Source of the DNA: Tachypleus tridentatus
Taxonomy: Eukaryota > Arthropoda > Merostomata > Xiphosura > Limulidae
Direction: 5' to 3'
DNA: 64,000 nt
Assembly (NCBI RefSeq): GCF_004210375.1
Contig: NC_134831.1
Span: 42,628,035-42,692,034, forward strand
Positions 12,401 through 24,194 of this stretch are shown piece after piece. Both the position numbers and the translations under genes were made by a program. The notes under the pieces are model-generated. The model was not told the DNA's origin and did not search any database. It was given only the letters and a program-made list of their open reading frames with translations. Numbering within the stretch: position 1 is the first letter of the stretch; each line of letters opens with the position of its first letter.

Positions 12401-13390
12401 AAATGGAAAGCTACTATCTATCATACATAGAAGCATTTAAGGACTGTTTTTTACAGGAGGTACAAAAAAACAATTAAGTTACAAGTTACTTAGGAAAGAA
12501 CAGAAGGCCTAGATTATTTTAGAAGAGAAAGAAAGTTGCTAAAGATTTTAAACAGCTTTTTCATACTTTTTTGTTGGCACAAATTAACACTTATTTTTAA
12601 AATGACATACTGAGTTTAATATGTTAAAAAACTTAAGTAAATACTTCTTAGAAATTCTGTCTCCCAATTCCCAAAAGCTCAACTGAAAATAACGTACATA
12701 TAGACTCCTAAAGTGATATCTTGCTTTTAGAAGCTGATTGTACAAAGAAAAGCTTAGTTTTGGATTTGTTTTCTCAAGTGTAAAAGATAGGTGACTAAAT
12801 TATTGTGCTTAAAGTTGGATAAATATCTGTCAGTGGCTAGGTTGAGTGTAAATCAAGACATGTTATTTGACAAATTATTTCACTGTTAAAATTAAATGCA
12901 AGCATTTGTTAATGGTGTAAAGGATATGACAGATTTTGATGTTTATCAAAAACATACAAAAATATAAAAGTTAAATTTGAAATTGTTTCGATAATTAGTT
13001 GGCTAAATGACATGGATCTTTAAATACTGGTAAACAAAATTGGTAATACATAAACACCTATACAGGAAAGCATAAAACAGTAAGAAGCGTGTATAGGAAA
13101 AATTCCAATTAAATAACTAGCTTAATAAAAGATGTTTTATTGAGTATTCAATTGATTGTATATCTATCACTGTTGCATGATCTTTTTAGGGATGGGTACA
13201 GCACACGATTTGTGGTGTAAATTTCTGACGTATGAAACATAGGCTTCCGCTAGCCATTAGCCACATCACCACTGGCAAAAAGAAAGCCTGTGGCTAAAAA
13301 TCTAGTGTTGGTTTCGCCACAGTGGCGAAAGATAATAATTTTTCGGTCTTGGATGGTTTTACTTTATTTATTTTGCTCAAGTTTCAATCT
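12401..13390. other. Intron, unassigned sequence with a short palindromic patch
   Basis: No gene is seen. Around 13270-13330 the words 'ccacatcaccactggc', 'cctgtggctaaaaat' and 'ttcgccacagtggcgaaag' form a compact GC-richer patch with a perfect short palindrome (cgccac/gtggcg). It may be a fragment of a small repeat next to the Penelope-like insertion. Confidence 0.3.
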
Positions 13391-13488
13391 TAACAGCTTT
13401 CAGTGATGTAGAGAAAACCCACTTGTAGAGAAATTTATATATGTAAAAAATGGCTTGTTTGGGTTGAGAAAATATTTTACGTAGAGGA

Positions 13489-13527
13489 GTGAACAATGTT
13501 TCGACCTTCGGGCATCGTCAGGTTCAC
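13489..13527 (-). ncRNA. Small hammerhead ribozyme-like motif of a Penelope-like element
   Basis: Minus strand: GUGAAC, then CUGACGA, a short GC-rich hairpin around CCGAAGG, then GAAA, CAUU and GUUCAC. The outer hexamers pair perfectly as stem I. CUGANGA and GAAA are the two hammerhead core boxes. Stem III is nearly absent, as in the small Penelope-associated variants reported to cleave as dimers. Activity is not shown by the sequence alone, and the inner hairpin is imperfect. Confidence 0.6.
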
Positions 13528-13693
13528 AAAGAAAGAAAAAGGTAACTGACTGGAAGCTGACCACATGTTTGGAAAGAGTTGTGTAACTGAGTGTTAGAAT
13601 GTGGAGGGCAGTGTTAGATGTTTGAATATATAATTTTATATTATTTATTTTATTACTTTTAATACAGGTATAAAGGTGTTCCTTTGTATTGGT

Positions 13694-13924
13694 TTATTTT
13701 GGGTTTAAGTTGTTGTATAAGTAAGGCTTCTTTAATTTTGCATTTGTTTCTTTATTTAGTATTTGAGTGTTTTCTATGGTTATGTTATGTTTATTTGACC
13801 TGCAGTGTTCAAAAATGTGTGAAGGTGACTTTTTATGTTCTTTGAATCTGGTTTCCATTTTTCTACTTGTTTCTCCAATATAGAAGTCGTGGCAGTTATC
13901 ACATCTGTAGAAAACATTATACAC
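13694..13924 (-). pseudogene. GIY-YIG endonuclease domain of a Penelope-like polyprotein
   Basis: 76 codons with VFYRCDNCHDFYIGETSRK near the start, giving the Y-x(n)-YIG core, the following R (METRFKEH) and a later E/N region (IFEHCRSNKHNITIEN). In Penelope-like elements this domain nicks target DNA for reverse transcription. Only the C-terminal domain is present, without the RT upstream, so it is a fragment. Confidence 0.75.
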
Positions 13925-13959
13925 ACACCTAGAAAGAATGCAAAATCAACCAACAAAAG

Positions 13960-14335
13960 TAAATATATCTCACGAATGAAAAAATCATGAAACCATAAAC
14001 TGCTGCATACTATATATTCCCGACATCAGCAGAAAAATAACCAACATTTGGAAAAACTAGTAACAAAATATGACATTCCAGTTAATACCAAATTTATTCA
14101 AAACCCGGGCACAAAAATGAGGTCTATACTATGTAAAAACTACACTGACAAACACCACACCAACGTTATTTATACAATGTGATAACTGCCATGACTTTTA
14201 TATTGGAGAAACAAGTAGAAAAATAGAAACCAGATTCAAAGAACATAATAAGTCACCTTCACATGTTTTTTGAACACTGCAAGTCAAATAAACATCACAT
14301 AACCATAGAAAACACTCAAATACTAAAACCTACCA
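13960..14335 (+). mobile_element. Second Penelope-like GIY-YIG fragment, inverted to the first
   Basis: On the plus strand, segments reading like the pre-GIY-YIG linker (about 14040-14160) lead into QCDNCHDFYIGETSRKIETRF at about 14180-14245. A frameshift follows within the next 40 bases (cacatgttttttgaac). The 14178-14330 stretch is nearly identical to the reverse complement of 13755-13910, so the two copies form an inverted pair about 0.3 kb apart. Confidence 0.7.
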
Positions 14336-14726
14336 CTGACTGTAATCTATATTTCTTTATATATGTATATTAATGATTTCAGGGATATGACAACCAACAA
14401 ATTAATTAAAAAAAATATTATTCAACTGTGCTAATGATTTTTTTTATTTTCATTTCTTATGCTGCATGTTTGATTCTGCCCGTGGTACATAAACAGTAAT
14501 CAGAGAAAACCTGACTTTCATCAAACCAACATATGGTATGTATGAAAGTGGAAATCCTAAGTTTCATTTGATATGTGTTTGAATTGAGATCATGACAACT
14601 CCTAGATCAGATAAAAAGACATCTAAACAGCTAGATATAGTTTTTTTCAAAAGAAGATTGAAGCAACAACATCAACTAATGGTGGGAAATCCACTTCCAA
14701 AAGAAAAGACAGCTCTGAAGAAACTG

Positions 14727-14842
14727 TTGTTTTGAATTAAGAACAAAGCTACACATTGGGCTATCTGTACTATGCCCACCACAGGTATCGAAACCCAGTT
14801 TTTAGCGCAAGTCCACAGACATACCGCTGAGCCACTGGGGGG
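14727..14842 (+). repeat. Short tRNA-derived SINE fragment with 12-bp target duplication
   Basis: The insertion splits the hAT N-terminal frame. The 12 bases ctgaagaaactg occur on both sides (14715-14726 and 14843-14854). The inserted sequence contains 'aaagctacacattgggctatctg' and ends 'cgctgagccactgggg', the same family as 24882-24995 and 39738-39850. Removing it would rejoin the flanking frame (KRKDSSEET..EACSSH). Confidence 0.75.
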
Positions 14843-15485
14843 CTGAAGAAACTGAAGCTTGCAGCAGTCATCAGACTGTCAGTGTAAAAAGAAAATATAC
14901 CTGCGATTTTCACGAAGTTGTTTAAGAAACTTGATTTTCACAGCTTCCTTGGCTGGAACATGTTTCCTGACAAAATACATTTCATTGCAAATTATGCAGG
15001 GACAACAAGAAGACATATGCTACCACTAGGAAAACTGCTACTAAGCCTAAAAAAGACGACTTGGTGAAGCATGCATGGTCAGAAACTCATCGCAGTGCAG
15101 TGGCATCACAAGTTTTGAAGAAGGACATGTCAACTGCTGCTGTGAATGTGTATGTGGAGTGTAAAGGTGGCATTCAGGCACAGATGGCCACATTGCTTGT
15201 ATAAGGAAAGGAAGCCATCCCAAATGTGAAGTTTCATTCCCTCCTTTCACTACAAGCATTCAATGTAAGAATATTCTTCATTCTAGTATTATTAAGATAT
15301 TTTCTGTTTTCTACAGTATTTTCTTAAAACAAAAGGCAATTTGACAATTTTCTAAAAGTGAAACATTTTGAAAATATCTATCAAAAATTAAGTAGCAAGC
15401 CAACTCTCCCAAATATCTTTGTTTATTACTTTAATTGGTGGTCTTATTTCAAAACACAAGTTCTTGTATATTTTTTTAACAGGGA

Positions 15486-17120
15486 GTGACCTCTCCAAAG
15501 AAACTACAGACTCAGTCACAAAGTGGAACAGAGAGCTTCATATACACTCACAGCCAGTCTCTGAATGATATGTACAGTGCCCTAAATCATGTAGTTCAGG
15601 AAGAAATGCAGGCAGACTTTCGGGCATTGCCTTTCCCATTTTTTGCTCTTGAAGCAGATGAAGCAATTGATGCAGGAAACACCTCTATACTGATAATTTA
15701 TATCAGGTATCTTTCATCATTAGGTGAGGTTACAAGTCAATTCCTTGCTGTGCATGAGCTGACCAACACTGGGGCTGATACTATCTACAACACAATGCAC
15801 TCAGCAATGGCAGATCAAGGATTGTTTGATGTTGACTTGGTTGGACTTGCAACTGATGGTGCAAATGTCATGGTGGGAATAAAAACAGGTGTTGCTACAA
15901 AATGTAAGGAGGAATGGCCCTGGATAATAACAAGTCATTGTTTGGCACACAGATTACAGTTGGCAGCTGAAAAGGCAGAAAACCAGGTGCCATACCTTGT
16001 GAAGTACATTTCAGTTTTGAAAAAGTTTGCAAAAAGCCTGAAATATTCTCCCAAGTTGTGTTGGGTTCTGAAAGAGAGCATTGCATGGAGAGAAAAGCAA
16101 CAAGATGGCTCTCTTTTAATGATTCCGTCCAAGCACTAGTCAACTGTATTGCATCTGTGATAAGCTGCCTGCAGGTTGTAGCAATGGAACGTGGTACTCC
16201 AGGCCGAGCCTTGCTACATGGTCTAGTTCAGCAAATGTCATGTTACAGCTTTGTCATGATGACACATTTTTTGGCTGACGCTGTTAGCATTCTTGGACTT
16301 TTGTCAAGATCTCTACAGAGAGCTGATTTATCTTATGATCAGGCTAAAGCAATTATTGATGGGTCAATTTAGTCGCTGGTACACATCCCTGGTCCTTACA
16401 CACAGACTGCAGTAAAGGAACTCCCACAAGCTCCTGATGCCAGTGGTTACACTTCTTACAGAGGCCATGACATTAAATATATTGATAAACAACGTGAAAA
16501 GTACAGATCAGCTGCTGAGTCATTTGTTGAAGAGGTGGTCACAAGACTACATACAAGTAGCATTCCCAGACACTAACATCATGTCATTTTTTTCAATATT
16601 TAGCCCATGTCACAGCAGAGCAGTAGTTGATGAGGATGAACTGAAGAAACTCATTCAGCACTTCTCTCCTTTCGTCAATGAGGATGAGGCACTGACTGAA
16701 TGGCTGCTACTAAGGAACATAATGTAACAGGATGCTCACAAAAACAGAAACATGAAGAGCTTTTACAAGGAATACATCCACCAGACCCATCAAACTTTTC
16801 CAAATCTGTCTCAGCTTGCAGCAATTAGATTAATAATTCCAGTTACATCTGCTGACTGTGAGCAGGAAATTAGCAGGTACAACAGCATCAAAACAGATGC
16901 TAAGACAGAAATGTTACTGAACTTATCCATGGAGTTCAAACCTTTAGATCATTTTAACTTTGACTCTGCATTCAGATACTGGGTCACTCACAAAGACAGA
17001 TGTGGGTACTATTCCCTGTTGAAGAAATGTGCTTCAGAACCTCAGGTGTCAACTTCTACCACATCTTCTGTTGAGAATGATTTGGCTGAAGAGCTGCCAT
17101 TGAATTTATCTACTTACTAG
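15486..17120 (+). pseudogene. hAT transposase (ZNF862-like), broken into four frames
   Basis: Frames 15486-16139, 16058-16372, 16437-16727 and 16752-17120 read in succession as one hAT transposase. Recognisable parts are LEADEAIDAGN with the first catalytic acid, LATDGANVMVG with the second, the SHCLAHRLQLA block, and a C-terminal dimerisation segment with PVTSADCEQEISRYNSIKTDA, close to the ZNF862-type consensus. One frame change (about 16060-16140) and internal stops (16370, 16725) inactivate it. The length suggests that most of the domain is retained. No function beyond transposition is implied. Confidence 0.8.
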
Positions 17121-17308
17121 TCATGCTACCATATTCTAGTTTTAAGTTTTTTTTTATTTCTGTGTTATTTTGAGAAATGTATCTATTTTCCTCTTTATCA
17201 TGTTTATTTTTTTTTTTTTTTGGCAGGGAAGATTGCTGGTGAATAAAAAAATAGTACAAAACTTAATGTCTTCTAGATTTTCACATAATTACAACTATTT
17301 TTTATTAG

Positions 17309-17495
17309 ATGGAATTGATGCATATTAAAAGTCACGCACCACACAGTTTTTGGCAACCTAAAATTGTGGCTAAGAGAGTAATTTTACTTGCAGAAGCCCA
17401 GGAAACTTTAGTTGTAGATTCATTCCTAAACATTACAGACTTGGAAAATGTTAATAAAAGTTGTTTCAGTTGTCAAGACATGTTTAATATTAAAG
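17309..17495 (+). CDS. Unidentified candidate exon, plus strand
   Basis: A 187-bp open stretch with a usable acceptor (TTTTTTATTAG) and a strong donor (AAAG|GTAAGA). It reads 62 codons in the first frame, with [20 protein letters not shown] and a CFSCQDMF pair of cysteines. The frame runs to 17530. I do not recognise the protein. It could be an exon of a nested gene on the plus strand, a tail of the neighbouring hAT, or a chance frame. Its donor lies 21 bases from the end of the bZIP exon on the opposite strand, so transcription through both would overlap. Confidence 0.3.
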
Positions 17496-17516
17496 GTAAG
17501 AAACTTTTGTACTCAC

Positions 17517-17590
17517 TGTGTTCCTCCTGAAGTCCATAAAGTTTCAGTTTGTTAGCTTCATGCTGAGCCTTTTTTTTTAAGCGACAGGCT
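17517..17590 (-). CDS. CREBRF: CREBRF-like bZIP gene, basic-region/zipper exon
   Basis: A 74-bp exon with acceptor TTTCAG (to 17591) and donor CACA|GTGAGT (17517/17516). It is read with one base completing the previous Arg codon, 24 codons, and one base left over. The residues [20 protein letters not shown] match the vertebrate CREBRF bZIP ([14 protein letters not shown]) almost residue for residue. With the preceding exon this restores N-x-x-x-S-R-A-C-R, the DNA-contacting basic signature, and the first part of the zipper. It is too short to be found by an ORF scan. CREBRF/REPTOR proteins act in the nucleus. Drosophila REPTOR drives the transcription response to TORC1 inhibition with a small bZIP partner, and vertebrate CREBRF restrains CREB3. 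Confidence 0.9.
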
Positions 17591-18599
17591 CTGAAAGTAT
17601 TATTAGTTTACTATCAGTCTTCCATATAATCTACACACGTAAACTGGATATTCCGATACAAGGAAGAAAAAGTAATAACAGAAACAATACTTTCTTAAAT
17701 TACAATAATGATAATGTATACTATAAAATATGTATAAAAACACTTTCAACAATTTCTCCAGAATATACACAAATCAACATAGGTCACAACTAAAAACTAG
17801 CTTAATGGACCTAATCATGTACAACATACTGACTATAAGAAATGAAAGTTGTAAACTAATATCCTATTTTACACCTAATGGAAAGATAATGCTTGGTAAT
17901 CATGGCCAAAATACATTACATCACAGCAAAAATACATTACTGTTTATGAAGAATGGACTTCAAATTATTTTTGGCAGAAACTCAAACACACCATGAAAAG
18001 AACAATGTTATAACACTGATGTCAGAAATTAGGATATTTTAGTGAAAATAAAAGACTTTTGATTATACTTCAATTTTCATTCAAAATAATCACAAAGTCA
18101 CAGAATGAGACAAGAAATTTGCTAGTCATGACAAAATAATGGAAAAAAAGAACAAACGCAAACAATTTAAACAAGAAAAAGAAAGAAGATATATATATAT
18201 ATATATACTTAAAACACAACCAAGTAGAGAGAGACAAAATTAGGAGAAAGTAATATGAATTTAAAGTTAACATTTTCCTCCATTGAAAATGTATTTGCAT
18301 TAAATACCTCCTCCTCTCACATAGCTTTTTTTTATGATTACTGCCCTCTAGAAGCACAATTCTTTGCTTGCATACCTCAACATGTGGCACAGCTACACTG
18401 CAGCATGTGACAAACTTTTACAAATATGAGTATGACACACCCTTCGAGAGCAGCTGACCCCTCTATATTGCAGAATCCAATAATCACCTTGAAATTAGAC
18501 AAAGAATACACACCAGAAAGGGGGAGAGCATGTTGGAAGTGTGAAAGGAGGTAAGTATCCATCAGAAATACATTTTCAGTGTCAAAAACATTAACTTTC
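17591..18599. other. Intron with AT microsatellite
   Basis: No gene recognised. An (AT)n run lies at about 18188-18208. The minus-strand open frames here have low-complexity composition. Confidence 0.4.
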
Positions 18600-19320
18600 A
18601 ATGTAGTACCTTACCTCCTCTAGAATTGCACCTTGAAAAGAAGTGACCAGTTCAGTTACCCAGATTATCATCCTTTCGAAAGTGTCCAGTGCTTGTAGTG
18701 AGAATAGTTGCAAAAAAGGATGGAAAGAAGCAGATCTAAGAAAGTGGACATGTAAATCATGTATAGCAGCTAAGACACATCAGACCATAACTGGAAGACC
18801 AACTTCAGCAGGAATGGAGCATCTGGGCCATGATATGAAAAGCATCCCAAATGTTTCCACTTAAGCCAAAGAACCAGAAGAGAAAAAGGACTTCTGTTCT
18901 TACAATTCAGGCCAGCACATGCATGCAGACCTAGTACACAACCAATATCAGCCATCCAAAGACACCCCACAAACACACAGACCTGGAGTAAAAGCCCATC
19001 AACATGACAGGAAAGGCTCCAAGATGAAGTGAGAAAGGTCTATATAATGGTTCAAAATGGAAAGTCTATATAGGATGCCAGTCTCCAGTGTTCTTGGGAA
19101 TGATGAACAACCAGAAACAGAACCCCAAAGTAGGGTGGCTGATGAGCTAGATAGCCTCCTTGAAAAGTAAATTCTGAACCACCTCAAAAAGATGCTGATG
19201 GGAAAGGGAATCCTGAGGAGGAGGGGTGAGAAAATGAATTGAGAGATCTTCTCACAAGACCTGGAGGTGAAGACATGCTAAAGAGAGGTGAACCTTGACA
19301 ATCTGGCCCCAATGGGATCC
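18600..19320 (-). mobile_element. DIRS-like reverse transcriptase remnant
   Basis: The minus-strand translation of about 19190-19000 reads HPTLGFCFWLFIIPKNTGDW followed by a degenerate Leu/Asp-rich segment and LSHFILEPF. This resembles the RT block G-F-Y-S-R-L-F-x-V-P-K-K-T-G-G-W-R-P of DIRS-type (and related) retroelements. Stops and frame changes are frequent. A longer A/G-rich tract to about 20.6 kb may belong to the same insertion but is not recognisable. Confidence 0.45.
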
Positions 19321-21939
19321 ACACCCATCAAATAGTCACCAGAACTACTGCTTACATGAAGGTTGGTAATGAATAACGTTTTGTGTTGTCATTGAAACCT
19401 ATGACGAAGGCACAACTAAGGGAGAGAGACAGGGACAGGAGCAGAAGGCCTCAACAGTCAAGTGATGAGGGAGGAAGGAGAATCATGCTGTTAAGCAGCC
19501 TCTACAGGAGGTTCCAACAAATCCAGTAGATTCTCCAAAACAGACAGATATAGAAAAGGAGACAAACATAAATCACAAACATGTGGAGGGAAAAGGCAGA
19601 GAAAAAAATGCACTAACATGGAAAAAGGTTGGAAAGTGGGTTTTGTTGAAAAACCTTCATAAGAAAAGAGTGGTGAGGGTCAAATGGAGATGGGAGAACT
19701 GGGCCTGGGAAAAACAAAGGGAGGTAGCAGGGTCTGCACCCCAAACCTAAGTTAACAATTCCAAGTGTTAAGAATTGAGAAACAGAGCTGCAGAACGGTT
19801 ATATTTTAAAGCATGAGTATCAGAGTAAGAGGCAAACTGATCCATGTAACAAGTAGTACAGACCCTGATATTGTGAAAAGAGAGAACTAAATACTCAGAG
19901 GAAGGGGTACTATGTGAAAGGGATGGGTCATAAGATAGAGGGTATAATGATAAAATGTAAAAAAAAAAAAAAAAAGTGTCACAATGTCCAGGAATATTGA
20001 TGAAGGCATAGATCAAGACTGCTTGGCAAAGGAAGAAGGCAGGAAATGGCTGTCAAAATCCTCATCACTCTAGCTAGCTTTCTTCAAGAATAGGAAAACT
20101 GGTCAAGGTTCAGAACTCTCATGCCACAAACAACTTAATTTCATGGCACAATATGGCCAAAACTTCCTTTGTGCCACAGTAACAACAAATTGTTGAACCA
20201 TAGTATCAGTGATGAGAGAAGATGTAGTAACAATAAACTAAGAGTTCATTTTAAGAAAAGAGTGGGCCATATAATCCTCAGATAAGTTTGCTTGGAAAAT
20301 AAATTAGTAATAAAAAAAAGTAAAAAAAACAACGACAAATGAATGAAGGTGAAGGAAAATGAAGTTCGAAATGAATGAAAAATAATGTACAAAGTACATG
20401 CAATCTATACATTTGAATGCTACAGTGCCAAATTGATATATAGCGACTGGATTTTATGGTAAAAAGGGAGTCAGCAGTGCACAAAGGGTGTATCACATTT
20501 CTATTGGGGGAGGGTTATCACATCCTACAATGTGGCTGTGCCATGTGCAAGCATGTGGAGATAAGTAGGAGTGCAAGGTTAGTGGCAAGCAAAAATCTGT
20601 GCATATAAAGACAGCAATCATTGAGAAAGTTGTTACATTAGAAAAGGTACAGTATTGTACAGGAAAAAAGAAGATATACTATTTACAGAAGAGTTACAAA
20701 TAAAACTAATTCAATTGAAGATCACGTTGAGGAAGCTATGGTTGATGTACAGATTACAACAATGACTGAAAATACACTGAAAGGCTCTAATTACAAGATT
20801 TATGAAGTACAAAAGGGCATGAATGAAGTAAAGAAAGACATCAAGAAGAAAACTTTAGTGGCAGAAAAATTTCTGGAAAATGAATGATTAATTCCAAAAA
20901 TTAAGCCAAATATACTTCATTCTACATTACTTATTGGAGAGCTAATTTGGTCTACACCTATTATGATAACTGCTGTACCATCTGTTACTGAATGATCTTC
21001 CTGGACTATTCCATATGGTACTACTACATTTAGTTTGAGAATCTGGTTTGCCAGTTTAACATAAACCAATAGAAAATCCAACAGAATATGATAAGAAAGT
21101 AACATAGGAGATATATAAGGCTTAAATGAAATCATTTATAGTATGAATGAATTGAATGGTGAACAACAAAGACTGTCCATCCTGCTAACTAGTTACTAGC
21201 TTTAACACCTTCCAACTAAGAACCATAAGGGCTATCAAGCATTAATATCCATCTTATCCAACAGGTTTGGGGTGATAAACCAGAAAGAAGTATCCAAAGC
21301 AACATTCTGGAACAGGGTATGGCAGAAAATAAAAATGATCTCACCCAAACTTACAGAAAATTTTGGAAAGGCTTGCCCAAATATTTTATCATCTTGGCCC
21401 TAGTGAAATGAACTCGTTTAGTCATAACTAATTTACAAATATATAACAGATAAGGATATGAAAATTAGATTGATGCAACAAGTATGCATACATTTTTAGA
21501 AGAAGCTCTGTAGTTGGTGATAAAAGATCACAGATAAACAATTAAAGACACCACCTTGAAGGGGATTGTCAGATTGAGTAACGTTAAAATTAGCTCACTC
21601 TGACGATAGCCTAGAAAAGCTAAAAGAACTGATTAGATAACAAATTACAAAAAATGGAGGTAAAAACATAAAACAAGTGTTTCAAGAATAACTTGTAAGG
21701 AAATATTGCCAGGAAGTGGAGGCAAAAGCTTGTTGGAAATTAGAATTTCTCTGAAAAGATACCTGCAAAAGAGAAGTTAGAATGTGAGGATTTGTCAGCT
21801 GTTAAGATAACAAAGAGAATACTCCAAGTATCAAGTATAAAAGACTGTTTGGTGTAGGTAGTATTAATTAAGTTAAAATTTCATGATTTAGTTTTTTTAT
21901 AGTAAGAATTAAAAGAAGACTTATTGGAGGTTGTGCTTG
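19321..21939. other. Intron, A/G-rich, no gene recognised
   Basis: A/G-skewed on the plus strand to about 20.6 kb (possibly the rest of an old retroelement on the minus strand), then AT-rich. There is a run of about 17 A at 19959-19975. No exon or domain was identified. Confidence 0.35.
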
Positions 21940-22490
21940 TAAGTTACTGATGCTGAGGCTTCAGAGATTTTAAGAATGCCTTTGTGAAAGTTATAAATAG
22001 CCAACCAGATGAGAAGACAAACTGAGAGCAGGAAGAGAGCTAAAAAGTAAAACCATGGGAAAGAGAGTTTTTTGACATTTTAGGAGTATAATTTGCTTCA
22101 CACCAAAAGATGTTCTAAAGTAATTGAACCTGCTAGTGTGGACTTTGATAACAAGCAGATGATGTTCACTCTACGTAATCCTAAATCAATAAAGCAGACA
22201 AGTATCAAAGTTCAGAATACAACTGCAGTAACTCACAAGGCAGCTGAAGTGAATTACACATGATATGGCAGTGATAAAAGAAAAAAAGGAAGGAATTTTG
22301 ACATCAAGAAGAGAACTATATAGTATTTAAAATGCAACTATGATATATATGAACTTTTATATATATGCTTAATTTGTTTTGAACATATTTCACAAACAAG
22401 TGGAGTGCATGCTGTTCATTTGTTATCAAATTTACTGCCAACAAGTCATAGACACCTAACGTATGAGAATTATTAGCTCAACATAACCTC
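21940..22490. repeat. Dispersed repeat family C, copy 1
   Basis: Shares blocks with 49680-50610: 'gttctaaagtaatt.aacctg..(a)gtgtggact' at about 22110-22145 against 49885-49920, and 'aacaagtgg.(t/g)tg.(a/g)tgctgt' with 'aacaagtcatagacacc' at about 22395-22455 against 50527-50590. The copy here appears to have about one internal unit, whereas the 49.8-kb copy has about four. Confidence 0.45.
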
Positions 22491-22983
22491 TTTCTCATAT
22501 ATTACACACACACACGAATTACTGCTATTCAAAAACGTACATTTATTTTTGAGACTCAGGATGAATTTTTGAGCCCAACCAGATCTAGAGAATAACAAAT
22601 GGCTAACCAGACATCAGAAAACAGGAATTAGCTTGACTTATGGGACAAAGTTCTCTTGGGAATATTCCACATACACTAAATGAGATACAAAAGTCCATAT
22701 TTAAAAAGAGCAGTTAATGGAGAGCCTTGAAAAATGTTGATCTACAATTCTTCTACAGTTACAATAATCTAATCTGATTTAGGGATAAAAGTTGGAAAAT
22801 TACCTCCAGAGATAAAGAAAGAAGCAATGATACAACATTAGGTGGACATAAAATCCAACATAAGGAACGTCTGATGTTAACCCACTGCAAAAAGCTTCTC
22901 TGTACCTCATAAAGTGTGCCAACTGACATTGAGAAAGAGATGATTTCTTGGGAAAACATGAATACAAGGTCAAATTAGTTGCA

Positions 22984-24194
22984 TATACACTATATGGCCA
23001 AAAGTATGTGGACACTCCTTCCAATTAGTAGGTTCAGCTATTTCAGCCACACCCATTGATGAAAGCTGCATAAAATCAAGCATACAGCCATACAATCTCT
23101 ACAGACAAACATTGGTAGTAAAACAGATCGTACTTAAGAGCTCAGTGACTTTCAACGTGACACTGTCATAGGATGCCACTTTTCCAACAAGTCAGGTTGT
23201 CAAATTTCTGCCCTGTTAGCAGTGCCCCGGTGAACTGTAAGTGCTGTTATTGCAAAGTGAAAATGGTTAGGAACAACAACAGCTCAGTCACAAAGCAGCA
23301 GGCCACACAAGCTCACAGAATGGGACTGCCGAATTCTGAAGCACATAGAAATCATCTTTCCACAGTTGCAACACTCATTACCAAGTTCCAAACTACTTCT
23401 GGAAGCAATGTCAGCACAAGAACTATTTGTCAGGAGCTTCATGAAATGGGTTTCTATGGCCAGGCAGCCATACACAAGCCTATGACCACCATGCGCAATG
23501 CCAAGTATCAGCTGGAGTGGTATAAAGCACACTGCCACTGGACTCTGGAGCAGTGGAAACATGTTCTCTGGAGTGATGAATCACACTTCAGTATCCGGCA
23601 GTCTGATGGACAAATTTGGGCTTGGCAGATGCCAGGATAATGCTACCTGCCTGAATGCATAGTGCAAACTGTGAAGTTTGTGGTGGAGGAATAATGGTCT
23701 AGGGTGTTTTAGTTTCAGTGAAGGGAAATCTCAATGCTACAGCATACAATGACATTCTAGAGAATTGCAAGCTCCAACTTTGTGGCAACAGTTTGGGGAA
23801 GGACCTATTTTGTTTTAGTATTACAATACCTCCATGCACAAAGCAAGGTCCATAAAGACTTGGTTTGCTGAGGTTGGTGTGGAAGAACTTGACTAGCCTG
23901 CACAGAACCCCACTGAACACCTTTGGGATCAACTAGAACACCGACTGCAAGCCAGACCTTCTTGCCCAACATCAGCACCTGACCTCACTAATACTCTTGT
24001 GGCTGAATAGGAGTGAATCCTCACAGCCATATTCTGAAATCTGGTGAAAAGCCTTCCCAGAAGAGCAAAGGCTATTATAGCAGCAAATGGGGTGACCAAC
24101 TCCATATTAATGCCAATGGACTTAGAGTGAGATATTCAACAAACAGTTACAGGTGAAATGGTTGAGTGTCCACATACTTTTGGCCATGTTGTGT
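22984..24194 (+). mobile_element. Second Tc1-like transposon, different family
   Basis: Terminal inverted repeats 'tatggccaaaagtatgtgga' (from about 22986) and its complement ending near 24194 flank a degraded transposase. The TIR and protein belong to a Tc1 family that I know to be widespread in fishes and invertebrates. It is not the same family as the copy at 769-2272. It lies in the 7.8-kb intron of the CREBRF-like gene, antisense to it. Confidence 0.85.
23120..24120 (+). pseudogene. Tc1-like transposase remnant
   Basis: The longest frame (23173-23640, 155 codons) carries TICQELHEMGF, AAIHKPMTTMRNAKYQLEW and the catalytic block WTLEQWKHVLWSDESHFSI with the first Asp. The region after 23640 continues with PECIVQTVKFGGGGIM and NATAYNDIL in the same register after a stop. 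The second catalytic Asp region and the S-P-D-L-N-P-I-E-H-L-W motif are altered. N-terminal HTH residues occur in a second frame before 23280, showing a frameshift. Not functional. Confidence 0.85.

Larger units (their letters stand above)
13391..13930 (-). mobile_element. Penelope-like element 3' end (GIY-YIG plus terminal repeat)
   Basis: On the minus strand a GIY-YIG coding block (13924-13694) is followed by a terminal region containing a hammerhead-like motif (13527-13489) and a conserved tail with the words 'acaagtgggttttctc' and 'tacatcactg' (about 13447-13400). The same tail recurs at 39636-39680 and 59310-59370. This order, RT then GIY-YIG then terminal repeat with hammerhead, is typical of Penelope-like elements. 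The reverse transcriptase itself is missing here. Confidence 0.75.
14590..17120 (+). mobile_element. hAT transposon of the ZNF862-like type, decayed
   Basis: A transposase-like coding region runs from a zinc-finger-like N-terminal part (14600-15250, with a short SINE inserted) through a non-coding gap to the catalytic and dimerisation regions (15486-17120). The ends of the element were not found. It occupies the 14.7-kb intron, opposite in strand to the CREBRF-like gene and ending about 0.4 kb from its bZIP exon. Confidence 0.75.
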
